This document shows positions 1 through 10,274 of a stretch of 64,000 nt of DNA, one piece after another. The translations under genes and the position numbers were made by a program. Positions within the stretch are counted from its first letter, which is position 1; every line of letters begins with the position of its first letter. The notes beneath the pieces were generated by a model, which had not been told where the DNA came from, did no database searches, and was given only the letters and a program-made list of their open reading frames with translations. This DNA comes from Glycine soja (Eukaryota; Streptophyta; Magnoliopsida; Fabales; Fabaceae): assembly GCF_004193775.1 (NCBI RefSeq), contig NC_041002.1, positions 16,735,535-16,799,534 on the forward strand, written 5' to 3'.

Positions 1-689
1 CCTTTAATACCCATAAAAATAGAGTATTTACATCACATTAGCCACCAAATGATAGAAATCCCCATCAAAACACCTTTGCTCTCCTAACCTAGGGTAATGT
101 AGGAAACTTTTATCCTAGGTTAGTGTTCCAAAAATATCAAGTGTTTGACTCAAAGGGCTTGCAAATGGCAAAAAATAATATACATTGGGATAGCTTTTTG
201 GCTAGTGGCTTAAAATGTAAAGATAGAAAGAAAGCCTAAATCATATGTTATGAAAATTAGAAATTTATGCAAAATTGACTGTAGAACATATCAATGAGGA
301 CACTCGATGTAAAATCAGTGTTTCAAAAGTTGTTGTTTTATCAAGTCTATGCAAAAACATCTGAATTCATTTGGTTTTTGGGAAAGTCCTTCATTGTTTT
401 CATTCTTAATGTTTTTTTAAAAAAATCCTTTTTGTTGTGTTCTGATCCAAAAATAAATTATAAGAAAATGGTTGTTGATTCTTTCCAAAGCATGCCATGT
501 TCCAGAAAAATTTTCTGTTTTAAGTCCCCAAAAGAGTTATAATCTATAACTATACTAACAAAATAAACTCGTGTAAGCTTTTCAAAAAATTAAAAACAAT
601 AAATAAGGTAATAAAGTACTGAAATTTAATACAAAGCGATAAATAAACAGATAGACAAGTTAACAAATTTTTGAAGATCATGGCTGAGG
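1..689. other. AT-rich non-coding stretch
   Basis: I see no coding frame with recognisable motifs here. The only long frame, 294-542 on the plus strand, is low in complexity and rich in Phe and Lys, as expected of AT-rich DNA by chance. The stretch is probably flank or 3' decay of the Athila-like remnant that follows. Confidence 0.4.
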
Positions 690-2000
690 AGCTTAATCTC
701 CTTGACAATCATGGTAGAAGCTCAGTCTCTTCCAATGAAATAATCAACAGGATCTGCCATGTCTTCATCCTTCTCCTAAAAAATAGGTCTATCCCTAGGC
801 CATGCAATGATTGCTCTAACAAAACAAATTAGACATTCAAAAACATAATTCATGAATAAAGACTCAAAAGTAAAGTTCAGAAATATAAGACATAAAATTA
901 AAGTAACACAAATTAAGACAAAATATAAAATATTGGGTTGCCTCCCAGGAGCGCTTCTTTTACATCTTTTAAGCTGGACATCATGTTGTGGTAGAGGCTT
1001 CAGTATTTCATCATCCATAATTCTTTTCTTCTTCATAAGCAAATCCTTCATGAATTTAGCATATGTTGACATTTGCTCTAACGCCTCAGAAAAAGGAATG
1101 TTAATATGCAGTTGTTTAAAAATATCTATAAAATGCCACTACTACCTTTCCTTATCTTTCTTTGATGGAGCATGCAGATAAGGAAGATGCTCAATTGGAG
1201 GATGCTTTACTATAGCTTTATCTTTAGTAGTAGTTTGTTCATTAGATTTCTTCTTCTCTTCTTCACTTACCTATTTTTCTTCCACTTTTTCACTAGTCAC
1301 CACTTCATCATTTTTCTTGTTTTCTTTTTCAACTCCTTCTTTATTCATTTTCTCATCATTATCCTTCAAACCAATCACAGTCCCCCACCTTGTTGTAACT
1401 AAATTACAATGTTCCTTTGGGTTGACCTGTGTGGTTGTTGAGAAAGATCCACTTCCATGTTCAGATAGTTGTTTTGCCAGTTGTCCAACTTGAACTTCTA
1501 GATTTTAATAGAAGCATCGGTGTTCTTCTGGTTTGCGATGGATACCTGCATAAACTGTGTTAAAGTATCTTCCATCTTGGACAATTTGTCTGGTTGAGCT
1601 TGTTGTTGTTGTGGACCCCTATTTGAAAAACCTCCATAAGAGTTGTTAGAAGGACCTATAAAAGAAGTGTTAGTGGGACCAGAATTTTGTGGTCTTCATC
1701 CATAAGGCTGATTTGAACCTGAGCCACCTCTATAGCCTTGGTAGCTTGTTTGAAAGTTTTGTTGAGGTCTGGCCTGGTTTTGCAAATAATGGGCATCCTC
1801 TTCTTGTTGTCCATCACCAGATGCTGAACAGTGGCCATTCTGATGGTTGCCACCACAGAAATCACATCTCAAAATTTGTTGAACTTGGTGAGCTTAATGT
1901 GTTTTCTATGGTCCACCTTGCTGATATTACTGAGGAAGTTGGCCTATCTGCTTTGTTAAGGCCTCAATTTGTTGCGTCAAGAGTTTGTTATGTACAAATT
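690..2000 (-). pseudogene. Athila-like Ty3 gag/pol fragment, decayed
   Basis: Read on the minus strand, about 1867-1826 encodes a zinc knuckle of the form C-x2-C-x3-H-x4-C (begins CDFCGG). It is followed by a Gln/Asn/Gly-rich linker, then LAKQL and NPKEHCNLVTTR near 1500-1385, and a segment containing TYAKFMKDLL near 1070-1010. In the Athila lineage these mark the gag C-terminus and the gag-protease linker. A stop interrupts the linker and the frame is lost at both ends, after which the strand becomes the non-coding segment at 900-980 that reads TTGGGTTGCCTCCCAG. No protease, RT or integrase motif follows. This is a truncated, non-functional fragment. The lineage call rests on recalled family sequences. 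Confidence 0.6.
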
Positions 2001-3154
2001 TAATCCAATGTCATTGGTTTTGGTTTGACTAACTAAAGACAACATAAAGTAAAAGATTAGCGAGAATAATAGAATTCACAAAAATACGAAAATAACAGAA
2101 ATAACGAAATTCAGTGCGTTGGAAATACGTAAATTAAGCAAACAATAATCACAACTTAAATTAATTCAAGAAAACATAAGATTGGATTTCACCATTCATA
2201 CCCTTAGTATCCTAATAAGATTAACATATATAGATCATTTTCCAATATTACTAATGCACACATTAAGTTATCCTAAGTCGATCCCTCGCACTTGGAACCT
2301 AAGAATATTTACTAAATATCGATCCCTTGCATATGCAGTAAATTACCCCAGCATTACAATATTCTCATGCTTTTTGCAATCAAAAGATGATGCTCTATTC
2401 CTAGCAATGTAACGTAAAGAGTAAAATCATTCAGTTCAAATTCTAAGATTACTTTCCAATCTCACTTAAAATCCAATCTCATGACACTAGTGATCAAATA
2501 GAATCAAGGATTACGAGTAGAATGAAATTACCAATAATGAGTAGAAAAGATTCATACATATATAATATCAAAAGGGATACATAAGGGTACAAAGATTACA
2601 TCCAATCCTTAAGAAAAACTAATCGATCATTGCGCAGAGCACAAGACTAACAAGAGAAATAACGAAGGAAGTGATCCACGTTCAAACCTCTGTAGTGCCT
2701 CGACTCCACTTTTCCTTTTCTCCTTCTTCTTTACTCTTTCTCTATGTTTTCTCTGGAATTTGCTTCAGCTGGGATGACTTTTTAACTTCCTAAACATGGC
2801 TATTTACAGATAAAAAGCCAAGAGGTGCTGAGAAATTCGCCCAGGTAAGCTGTAGCTCGCCTAGACAAGTTGATTACTTATGATTGAAGAAATCTTATTA
2901 GGCCAGGCGAGCTAGATGCTAGCCTGGGTTAGTAGATGTCTGAAATCTTGGAAAAATGACCATTTTGCCCTTCCTTTTGACTTTATTTCTGGATCTAACA
3001 AACAACCATCAAAACCTACAAAATCATGGATGAATCTTTCATATTTAAACAAAAACATTAGTAAATATAGATAAGTGTTAACATTTTAATCCCAAAAATA
3101 AGTGAAATATGACACTTATCAGTAGCGATAGCCACCATATATCTATTACACAAT
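2001..3154. other. Non-coding retroelement-derived DNA
   Basis: No coding frame is supported. The base composition and position fit the untranslated or LTR part of the neighbouring Athila-like remnant. Two decayed copies of a GCTCGCC/GGCGAGC dyad lie near 2835-2870 and 2900-2930; the same dyad is well preserved in the Ogre-type LTRs. Confidence 0.4.
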
Positions 3155-3632
3155 TTGTACCTTGGGCCAAAATTCCTACTAAGCCTCCCAAGCATCTGTG
3201 GTCTTATGCAACATATGGATGGTGATTGGGAGGACACGTCACATGTCAGTATAGGACATGGTACTCTCTCTAAGCATGGATACGACTCTGCTCGAGTCAA
3301 GAATACCAAGTGAGACCTATGAGTTCCCCAAACTAAACAGAAATACCCTTAGTTGGGTTATCACAACTAAATATCCCCCTAGGTTCCTTTGAACTGTTCG
3401 GACTGTCCCCCCAGTGTACCTATTGTATGTCATCCATCCTCTCTTAACGGTTCCTCACTCATCCTTCATGATGAGAAGCATCGATCTCTGAACTACAGTT
3501 GCATCTATACATATGAATAGACGTTAGAGGATTTTTCTCACTGAGCATAGGGTCATATCCCTAACTCCCAACATAACCATCTCTCTAACTCTAACACAAT
3601 ATCGCCACAACATTCATTTGTTCCTTTCCTTG
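3155..3632. repeat. Older repeat, left half, split by the Ogre insertion
   Basis: This segment matches 43740-44160 closely in order: GGGCC(C)AA...CTAAGCCTCCC, a block about CCAAACTAA(A/C)CAGAAATGCCC, then CTCACTCATCCTTCATGATG. Its continuation is found at 26819-27080, after the Ogre element. The copy at 43740-44370 is uninterrupted and acts as a paralogous empty site. No coding capacity is seen. Confidence 0.65.
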
Positions 3633-3980
3633 TGTCATACCTTTATTTCGTCCGGGAGTACTTCTGGTCGATTCTCGAACCTTGTTTGCTCCCTTCGGAA
3701 CCCTTGAAACAAGCATTGTTGCGTAATCCATAAAGTTTCACAATATTTCGGAAGTCAAAACAAGCATCGTTGCATAATCCGTAAAGTTTCGCAAATGTTT
3801 TGGAAGGAAAACAGGCGTCGTTACATAATCCGTAAGTTCCATAACGTTTCGGAAAGAAATCAATAAAAAACACAAAATGGGGGTGTATTTAGTGAAAAGG
3901 AGGCTGCAAATAGAAACTAGGCCCACTTGGGCCTTCCTGAAGGTTCCAAAAGAAGGCGGTGCCTTCTGGTGGAAGCAACC

Positions 3981-4034
3981 CAGCTCGCCCCGGCGAGCTG
4001 GGCGGCAACCACCTCCCTCTTTTCTCCTATAAAT
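3981..4034 (+). promoter_or_regulatory. LTR promoter: GCTCGCC palindrome plus TATA box
   Basis: CAGCTCGCC-CC-GGCGAGCTG at 3981-4000 forms a dyad with 9-bp arms. TATAAATA starts at 4028, 28 bp downstream. The same palindrome-TATA spacing (28-30 bp) holds in four other LTRs in the window. Transcription would begin around 4060. Confidence 0.7.
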
Positions 4035-4232
4035 AGGGGAATGAGGGCAGAGTAAATGGGTTCAGTTCTTCTGGTATTGAGATTTCTTTCGAAATTAGTG
4101 AGAAAAATTGTTTTCGTGAAAAAAATGCAAGCTGAGGCGCTTCCGTAACGCTTCCGAGACGTTTCCGTAAGTGATTTCGTGGAGATTTTTCACCGTTCTT
4201 CGTTCGTTCTTCGTCGTTCTTCGGTCTTCAAC

Positions 4233-4240
4233 CAGTAAGT
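4233..4240 (+). promoter_or_regulatory. Conserved splice donor in LTR leader
   Basis: CAACCA|GTAAGT lies about 205 bp after the TATA box. GTAAGT is kept at the equivalent place in the LTRs at 25338, 46909 and 56346. A fitting acceptor lies at 10267-10268, just before ORF1. Splicing itself is inferred, not shown. Confidence 0.5.
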
Positions 4241-5734
4241 TCTCGTAATCGAATCTTTCAATTCATTCTATGCACCCTTAGTGGTCCCTACTTGTTTTGT
4301 GTACTTTTACTTTCATTATGTTTATTTTTTGCACCCTTTTTAACGAGTTTTAACTGATCACTTAAGCCGTTATCTCGCCTAAAAAATGATAAAAATGAAT
4401 TTCAACCGATCATTTGTGTTGTAATCTCGTTTAACCATCGTTAAAATAAAATCCAACCGATCGTTCATGCAGTAATCTCGGTTAAATCAAAAAGGGGCAA
4501 AATAATAATAAAATAATCAAAATATCTTTGAATAAAATAATAAAAAACAAATCAATCGGACGTTTTTCTTTGAAAGTTTCCTTGAATGAATTGACTAATA
4601 ACCAAAGTGAAACTAAGGCTAAAACCAAGTCACAAATCAAGCTTTGTCTGCAAAAAATCACTTGAAACCGTTCTAAGGTCCAACGCCTTAAACGATCCTC
4701 TTTGCTTTTATTGGTTAACATGGACCTTTAAAAAGCATAAAATCAACACATGACTTTACCGCTTTTAAAAGAACTACGTAGGTCTGATTCCCTCATTGCA
4801 ATTGAGGATACGTAGGAGCGAGGGAAACACCTTTGTCGTCCACAAAGAGACAAAAAATACAAAAAGGCATAAAAAGACATAAAAACCTAAAAAAGGGGGA
4901 AATAAAAAAAATTGAAGTCATATTTTCACACTCGGTTAAAGGCTGTCGTCCCTTGTGACGGACGCATGGGGTGCTAATACCTTCCCCGTGCGTAAATACA
5001 ACTCCTGAACCTTTCATGAATAAAGTTCGTAGACCACACACATTTTGGTTTTTCTGACGTTTTCCTCGAATAAATGTTGGTGGCGACTCTGCGCGCCTTC
5101 CTTCCTTGGAAGACGCTCCCGTGAGTCTCGCGTCGCCCTCCCGACAAAGGGTAGGTTGTGGCGTCTCTAAATTAATGACTGGTTCGATAGTAATGATTTA
5201 AATAACAAAAATCATGGTAAATTTTTTTTTTCTTTTTCTTTTTCATTTCTTTCTCTTTTCACCATAACTAGGTTTAGAAGGAAAATCCTCACTATAGAGT
5301 CTTGAATGGCCAGTTCACAACTCTATTCGGAGTCATTTCTTTCTTACCGCTCATAATCTCTAAACTATTTTGCTGTTTCAAAAGGAAGAATGTACCAGCC
5401 ATTACTTTAGGTCGTCACGTGAAAATAAAAGAATAAAATACGGTCGATAAACTCTTTTACAAATAAAGTTGCTAATGCTTTCTTCTCAAATAACAAGATT
5501 GATCATAAATACATTCATCATTTAAAGATGTCCAAAATATGGGAGTTTTACAAAATACATAGTGTCATCCAGAGCAAAGGTGTCCACAGTGGTGGCTTCA
5601 ACCACATGTATACAATCATCAAATTCCTATACAACAGGTCTACCCATACAAAAAAACAAAAGAGTAAACCTAACAGTCAGTCCTAGATACACCCACCCTC
5701 AAAAGTATATAAAACTAGTCCATGGAACTGTCCA

Positions 5735-6166
5735 CTATGATGAAGAGCCTCCACTGGTCGCCATCTCTCTCGGGCCACTATCCTCCGTAGAGTCTGCCTC
5801 AGATGCCGACATGATTTCCTCGGGAGAATCCACCTCAGGGAGTGGGTCCTCATCACCCTCTAGAAAGTCAAGAGCATCCCCAGCAGGCTCGAGAGGTAGC
5901 TCCTCAAGATCCTCCTCAGGGTCTTCCTCGGATGACGTTACCTCAATCACTTGGACTGGCTCCATTAGACGGTATGGTGTAGGTGTAGGTAGTATCCACT
6001 CCACAGTACGCTGAAGCGTGCGCACGGGTTCATCTGGATGCACCAAAGAAGTAGCCGTGAATTGAATCGTGCCCCGAAATCGGCACCTCGCGTTGCCTTC
6101 GAGGGTCTCCCAAACTCCCTCTAGGCACTCCATCTCCACTCGATCATGGATTAGCTGCGCTGCCAT
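5735..6166 (-). CDS. LTR-embedded small acidic protein, unknown function
   Basis: A 143-residue frame on the minus strand, starting at the ATG at 6166 (MAAQLIHDRVEMEC). An in-frame GTG sits one codon upstream and was not chosen. The N-terminal half, to about residue 70, is mixed and includes ECLEG and RCRFRGTI. The C-terminal half is strongly acidic, with runs such as SSEEDPEEDLEEL, and ends in a Ser/Gly tail. No signal peptide, membrane segment or known motif is visible. The copy at 60558-60761 keeps the N-terminal half almost unchanged but has lost the acidic part by deletion. In both copies the nearest palindrome of the upstream cluster lies about 130 bp before the ATG. The acidic tail might suggest a chromatin or activator role, but that is only a guess. 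Confidence 0.5.
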   Translation of the reverse strand: MAAQLIHDRVEMECLEGVWETLEGNARCRFRGTIQFTATSLVHPDEPVRTLQRTVEWILPTPTPYRLMEPVQVIEVTSSEEDPEEDLEELPLEPAGDALDFLEGDEDPLPEVDSPEEIMSASEADSTEDSGPREMATSGGSSS

Positions 6167-6289
6167 CACGATCTACAAGAAAGAAAAGAAAGGGGTAGAC
6201 TCTTTCACAAGAATCTAACTATGCCGCCACACAATGCGTCTCATAACCACTACATGCAAGTAAAAAGGGTATCTTTAGGCCTTTCATCT

Positions 6290-6690
6290 CTGGTAATCGA
6301 TTACACAACCTTGGTAATCGATTACCAGAGGCCAAACTCGAATTACACAGCTTCAGGACATGAAAACCTGAAAAAGGCACTGTGTAATCGATTACACATA
6401 CCTGGTAATCGATTACCAGTGACCCATTCCTCTATGTAATCGATTACACAGACTGGTAATCGATTACCAGAGGCCTCCACAACCTGCTGCCTTCATTTCT
6501 AAGCCTGGTAATCGATTACACCCCCTTGGTAATCGATTACCAGAAGCCCTCATAGCTTCCTGACCTCGTTTTCAAGCCTGGTAATCGATTACACCCCCTT
6601 GGTAATCGATTACCAGAGACCATCTTAGCCTCCTTTCTTCATTTTTAAGCCTTGTAATCGATTACCCACTCTTGGTAATCGATTACCAGA
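6290..6690. repeat. Cluster of 12 TGGTAATCGATTACCA-type dyads in six pairs
   Basis: ATCGAT cores start at 6296, 6317, 6387, 6408, 6439, 6459, 6511, 6532, 6584, 6605, 6657 and 6678. Within each pair the distance is 20 or 21 bp. In the last three repeats one pair follows another every 73 bp. Usually one member is the perfect TGGTAATCGATTACCA and the other has a changed arm (for example ...ATTACAC). The cluster lies upstream of the minus-strand ORF that starts at 6166. Confidence 0.85.
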
Positions 6691-8980
6691 GGCCACATCC
6701 CATATAAATTCAAAGTTCACAGCTGGCCAGCCACCACACAAGCCTCCTTGCTTTGTGGTCTTTGTTCCTTTTATCTGTTGACTGCCAGGAGCTCGCCTGC
6801 TTAGGTACATCACAGGTTCTCACTGACTGACTATGCCCGGGTTGGGTCGGGATTGGTCAAGCTTGGTTTTGGGCAATAGCACCCCACCTGACGTCCCCAA
6901 GGTCTCCTGACCCCCGCGACATATCTCCAGGTACCACTCTGTGGTCAACGAATATAAGCAGGAAGTTTCACCCTTCTACACTTCCTCATCTCAAGCTTGT
7001 AGGATTATGGGGTACCCATCACATGTGGTACTAGGTGGCGGTCGGGCGATGGTGCACAACAAGTTTTCCACATCCACAAATCGCGCATAAACCCACCATC
7101 CCCTGTTGCCCACCTCCAACTGAGCTCACGTACTCCCACGTAACCCATATCCTCGTTTCTCTCAACACCGGGTCCCCATCAATCCTCCCAAGCTTCTCCA
7201 ACATCCAGGTAAAACAACATTCAAACAGCACAAACTATCACAGCCAAGAAAACAGGGCAAGGCAGAAAACTGTGCCCAAAGCACCAACCAAAATCACAGC
7301 TTTTCTCACTTAAAGACCCCAGTAACAATTCCTTCGTTCCAGTTCGTTAACCGTTGGATTGACTCGAAAATTTTACTGGAAGTCTCTAGTACATAAGCCT
7401 ACATTTTGACCGTTGGGATCTACTAGCAAACATCCAGAACGCATTCTGCACTACTCTTTCCACAACCAGCAAAACATAGCATTTTTCTGCACTTATGCAA
7501 AATTCTGCTGCACAATTTCACAGCAAAATTCTGCATAAAGTGCAGATTTCGAAAACCACACTTCCTCTCATCCAATCTTGCCCAAATCAAATCCTACAAG
7601 TCCCAAATCATGTATCAATCATGTCTAAACCAAGGTCAAGCTTCAAAACACAGCAACACAAAATCTACGTGTCCAATACCCTTCAATTTAATGGATTTTC
7701 TAGGTTTGAGAAGTGAAATTGAGAATGAGGTAAATTTGAAGCAAACTCTCACCTCACACAAGTCCATAACATCAATTTAAACTTGTGCCAACTGGATTTA
7801 CACCTAAAATTTCACCGAATCAAAATTTGACTCCTTAACACCCAAATTTACCCTAGAAATGGCTCTTTGTTCACTTTGGTCATTTGTTTTTCTCTCTAGG
7901 ACAGCCCAAACTTTCTCATAAGTCTTAAATGACATTTTGAGCTAGGATTAACTCACTTTAACCTCCATTTACTACAGAATCCAGATTTAACCTTCCAACT
8001 CTCAAAGCCTCACTCTTTTTCCACTCATGGCACCACATTCTCACTTTCTAACCCTAGGTTAACTCTACCCTTCATTTCTAACAGTTTTCCATAAGCAATT
8101 TCAGCACGTAAACATCACAAGCTTCATCATAAAAACCCTAAAACTGAATGGGTAAGCTTAACTCATCCAAACATGGCAAGTTTAACATGTTTTCAACAAA
8201 TTTCTTCACAAACAACTATCATGAAGCAGAAGACTAGCAAAACTACCCATCATATCTCCCAAAACCCCATACCCACGAAAATCAAGAGAGAAAGAAGTCC
8301 ACCCAAACCTGAAATTTCGAAGTCCCACACGTAGAGACGCGCTTCACGACTCCGAAAATGCCCTCCTTTCGCGATTTGGAGCAGAAATGGGCACCAAAGG
8401 TTGAAGCTTTGTTGGGCAACAATGGTGGATGAGAGAAAAGAAGAAGAAGGCTGCGTGAGAGAGAGGGAGAGCTTCTGAATTTTCTTTTGGCTGAGTGAGG
8501 AGAGCGAACAACTTTTGGTTTTAAAAAGGGTTTTCTCTTTTCCTATTATTTTATTTAAGCTATGCCACGGGTCTCCATTTGAGTGGAGCAAAAAGGGCCC
8601 ACTTTCTCTTTTGATTGTGACCCATACACAGCCACAGAAAGTGAGAAAACTCTGGCCTTTGAAATGCTAAATTCCTGCCTCAGTTTGCGTGCCATTTCTC
8701 TGGTTCCAGTTCCTCGCGTTTCTCTGCGTCCGTCGGGACCAGTTTTCGAAAGTAAGCAATATATATATCAAAACGCTCAGAATAAAACCCCGAGCGTGGT
8801 TCAGAGGTTGGTTTCGTTAAATTTTAAGTCGCACGCAAAACGATGATTTTTAGACTAATTAATTAAGAATTAACCCATAACCTCCCAGTTATGGACTTCT
8901 CTTCCTTAATTAGCCTAACCCGCGTATCTTGCCCCCACTATTCCTACTTCTACCAAGAACATATAGGCATATACACTGAA
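6691..8980 (-). other. Body of the nested LTR, non-coding
   Basis: This part aligns in reverse order with 57900-60110. Matching landmarks include the CTCGCGTTTCTCTGCG block near 8710 and CACCACACAAGCC near 6735. Short frames exist in both copies but they are not conserved as proteins. I found no convincing TATA box or gene. Confidence 0.5.
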
Positions 8981-8985
8981 TAATA

Positions 8986-8987
<2 letters not shown>

Positions 8988-9029
<42 letters not shown>
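8988..9029. repeat. (TA)n microsatellite
   Basis: About 42 bp of uninterrupted TA dinucleotides close to the 5' end of the inverted nested LTR. The second copy of this LTR begins further in and lacks it. Confidence 0.95.
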
Positions 9030-9031
<2 letters not shown>

Positions 9032-9085
9032 CGTTCAAAATACATTGTTTTAAAAAATTCTGGGTAGAAATTTCCAGGATGTTAC

Positions 9086-9390
9086 ACAAAAAGGCATAAA
9101 AAGACATAAAAACCTAAAAAAGGGGGAAATAAAAAAAATTGAAGTCATATTTTCACACTCGGTTAAAGGCTGTCGTCCCTTGTGACGGACGCATGGGGTG
9201 CTAATACCTTCCCCGTGCGTAAATACAACTCCTGAACCTTTCAAGAATAAAGTTCGTAGACCACACACATTTTGGTTTTTCTGACGTTTTCCTCGAATAA
9301 ATGTTGGTGGCGACTCTGCGCGCCTTCCTTCCTTGGAAGACGCTCCCGTGAGTCTCGCGTCGTCCTCCCGACAAAGGGTAGGTTGCGATA
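9086..9390 (+). repeat. Ogre 5' LTR, duplicated 3' end
   Basis: The first 300 bp repeat 4859-5158 with only about two differences (TCATGAATA/TCAAGAATA and GTCGCC/GTCGTC). It then continues to the true LTR end, GCGATA, where the 3' LTR has GCGACA. It directly precedes the primer-binding site. Confidence 0.85.
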
Positions 9391-9410
9391 GTTGGCGACT
9401 CCACTAAGGA
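9391..9410 (+). promoter_or_regulatory. Putative primer-binding site
   Basis: TTGGCGACTCCACTAAGGA follows the LTR end directly. It begins with the TGG expected for pairing to a tRNA CCA end. I could not verify which tRNA matches; Ogre elements are reported to use tRNA-Arg. Confidence 0.5.
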
Positions 9411-10274
9411 TTGTTTTTAGAGAGTTAAGCCTTCTAATCTTGTGCAATATCATGACTTCCTTTTTGTTGGTTTCCTTTTATTTCTCTTACGTTCTTGTAT
9501 ATAACTCTTTGATGCTTTTTGTGTGTTTTTGGAATGTATGCACGAGATAGATATTTATTCATTTGATGCACACAAACACCAACACTATATGTACACATGG
9601 TGAGTTGAAAAGGGGCCTTATACCCGGGTCCATGGGAACATAAGGAGTGGAGGTGAATTTGTGGTCATGCTGGGTCTCCGACTTGCTTGATAACAGTGAA
9701 CCCTCATCTAGAGTTTTTCTCTTTGATAACATATTGTTGCTGGTAGTCCCTACTGCTGCAATATGTTTTTCGAAGGGGATGATACCTTTAGAAACCATCA
9801 AGAGAGATATGACCACCTTGGGAATTATCACTAAAAGCCTTTAGTTCCTCCCATCTAGATCCCTAAAATAGGGGCACGAAGCGAACACACTACGTGTTTT
9901 GTTTTCTTTTAAACACTGCCATGCATATAAATGTCATGTACGCCTTTGTTGTATGATTATTTTGTGGAATATTGTCATGCTATGTACATCCCCCTGTTAC
10001 ACTTTTGCACATCTGCATCATGTCATCATGCACGCGTTGAATGTTGATCCCCTCATTTGTCACGAGAAGTCGGAAGGTCCGTGTCACCTTCTTAAGTGCA
10101 TGTGTGGGGCGATGTGTTGCCCAAATGCTGTATTTAAAAAAGAGATAATCTTCCGGGCTCTCATGTCCGTAAAATGCATCTGTGCTATAAGCATTTCTTC
10201 ATGCATTCATCCATTTCACATGTGGTAGATGTCGGAGTCTTGATTCGCACAAGTTTTTTTCATTTTAGTAAAAC
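9411..10274 (+). other. Ogre leader, probable intron with acceptor before ORF1
   Basis: No conserved frame is present. A pyrimidine-rich tract, TTTTTTTCATTTTAG, ends at 10268 and is followed six bases later by the ORF1 ATG. Together with the LTR donor at 4235 it would remove the primer-binding site and leader from an ORF1 messenger. This is inference from splice-site appearance. Confidence 0.4.

Larger units (their letters stand above)
3633..5156 (+). repeat. Ogre 5' LTR, main part
   Basis: About 1.52 kb, beginning TGTCATACC and running to GGGTAGGT, where an inverted foreign LTR is joined. It aligns with the 3' LTR at 25338-26818, which lacks about 62 bp near 26244. It contains a palindrome, TATA box and splice donor in its first third. 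Related LTRs lie at 27083, 46909 and 56346. Confidence 0.85.
5157..9086 (-). mobile_element. Nested foreign LTR (solo), inverted in the Ogre 5' LTR
   Basis: Read on the minus strand this is a 3.93-kb TG...CA unit that begins TGTAACATCC at 9086 and ends GACGCCACA at 5157. It contains a (TA)n tract, a 12-member palindrome cluster and a small ORF. A shorter second copy on the plus strand lies at 57892-61294. The flanks do not show a simple 5-bp duplication; instead 300 bp of Ogre LTR (4859-5158) is repeated on the right (9086-9385). No internal retrotransposon genes accompany it, so I call it a solo LTR. I do not recognise the family. Confidence 0.65.

Noticed and set aside
4793..5041. Conserved minus-strand frame MCGLRTLF, repeated at 9050-9268 and in part near 26449
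   Set aside because: It repeats because the LTR 3' end repeats. It is antisense to the LTR, differs at the C-terminus and has no known motif.
5562..6014. 150-codon plus-strand frame rich in Ser
   Set aside because: It is the complement of the minus-strand acidic ORF; the Glu/Asp codons read backwards give Ser-rich sequence. The second copy supports the minus-sense frame.
6290..6690. CRISPR-like or bacterial operator array
   Set aside because: The palindromes lie in plant LTR DNA with intervening sequence that is itself repeated; there are no cas genes and the same motif is scattered across element types.
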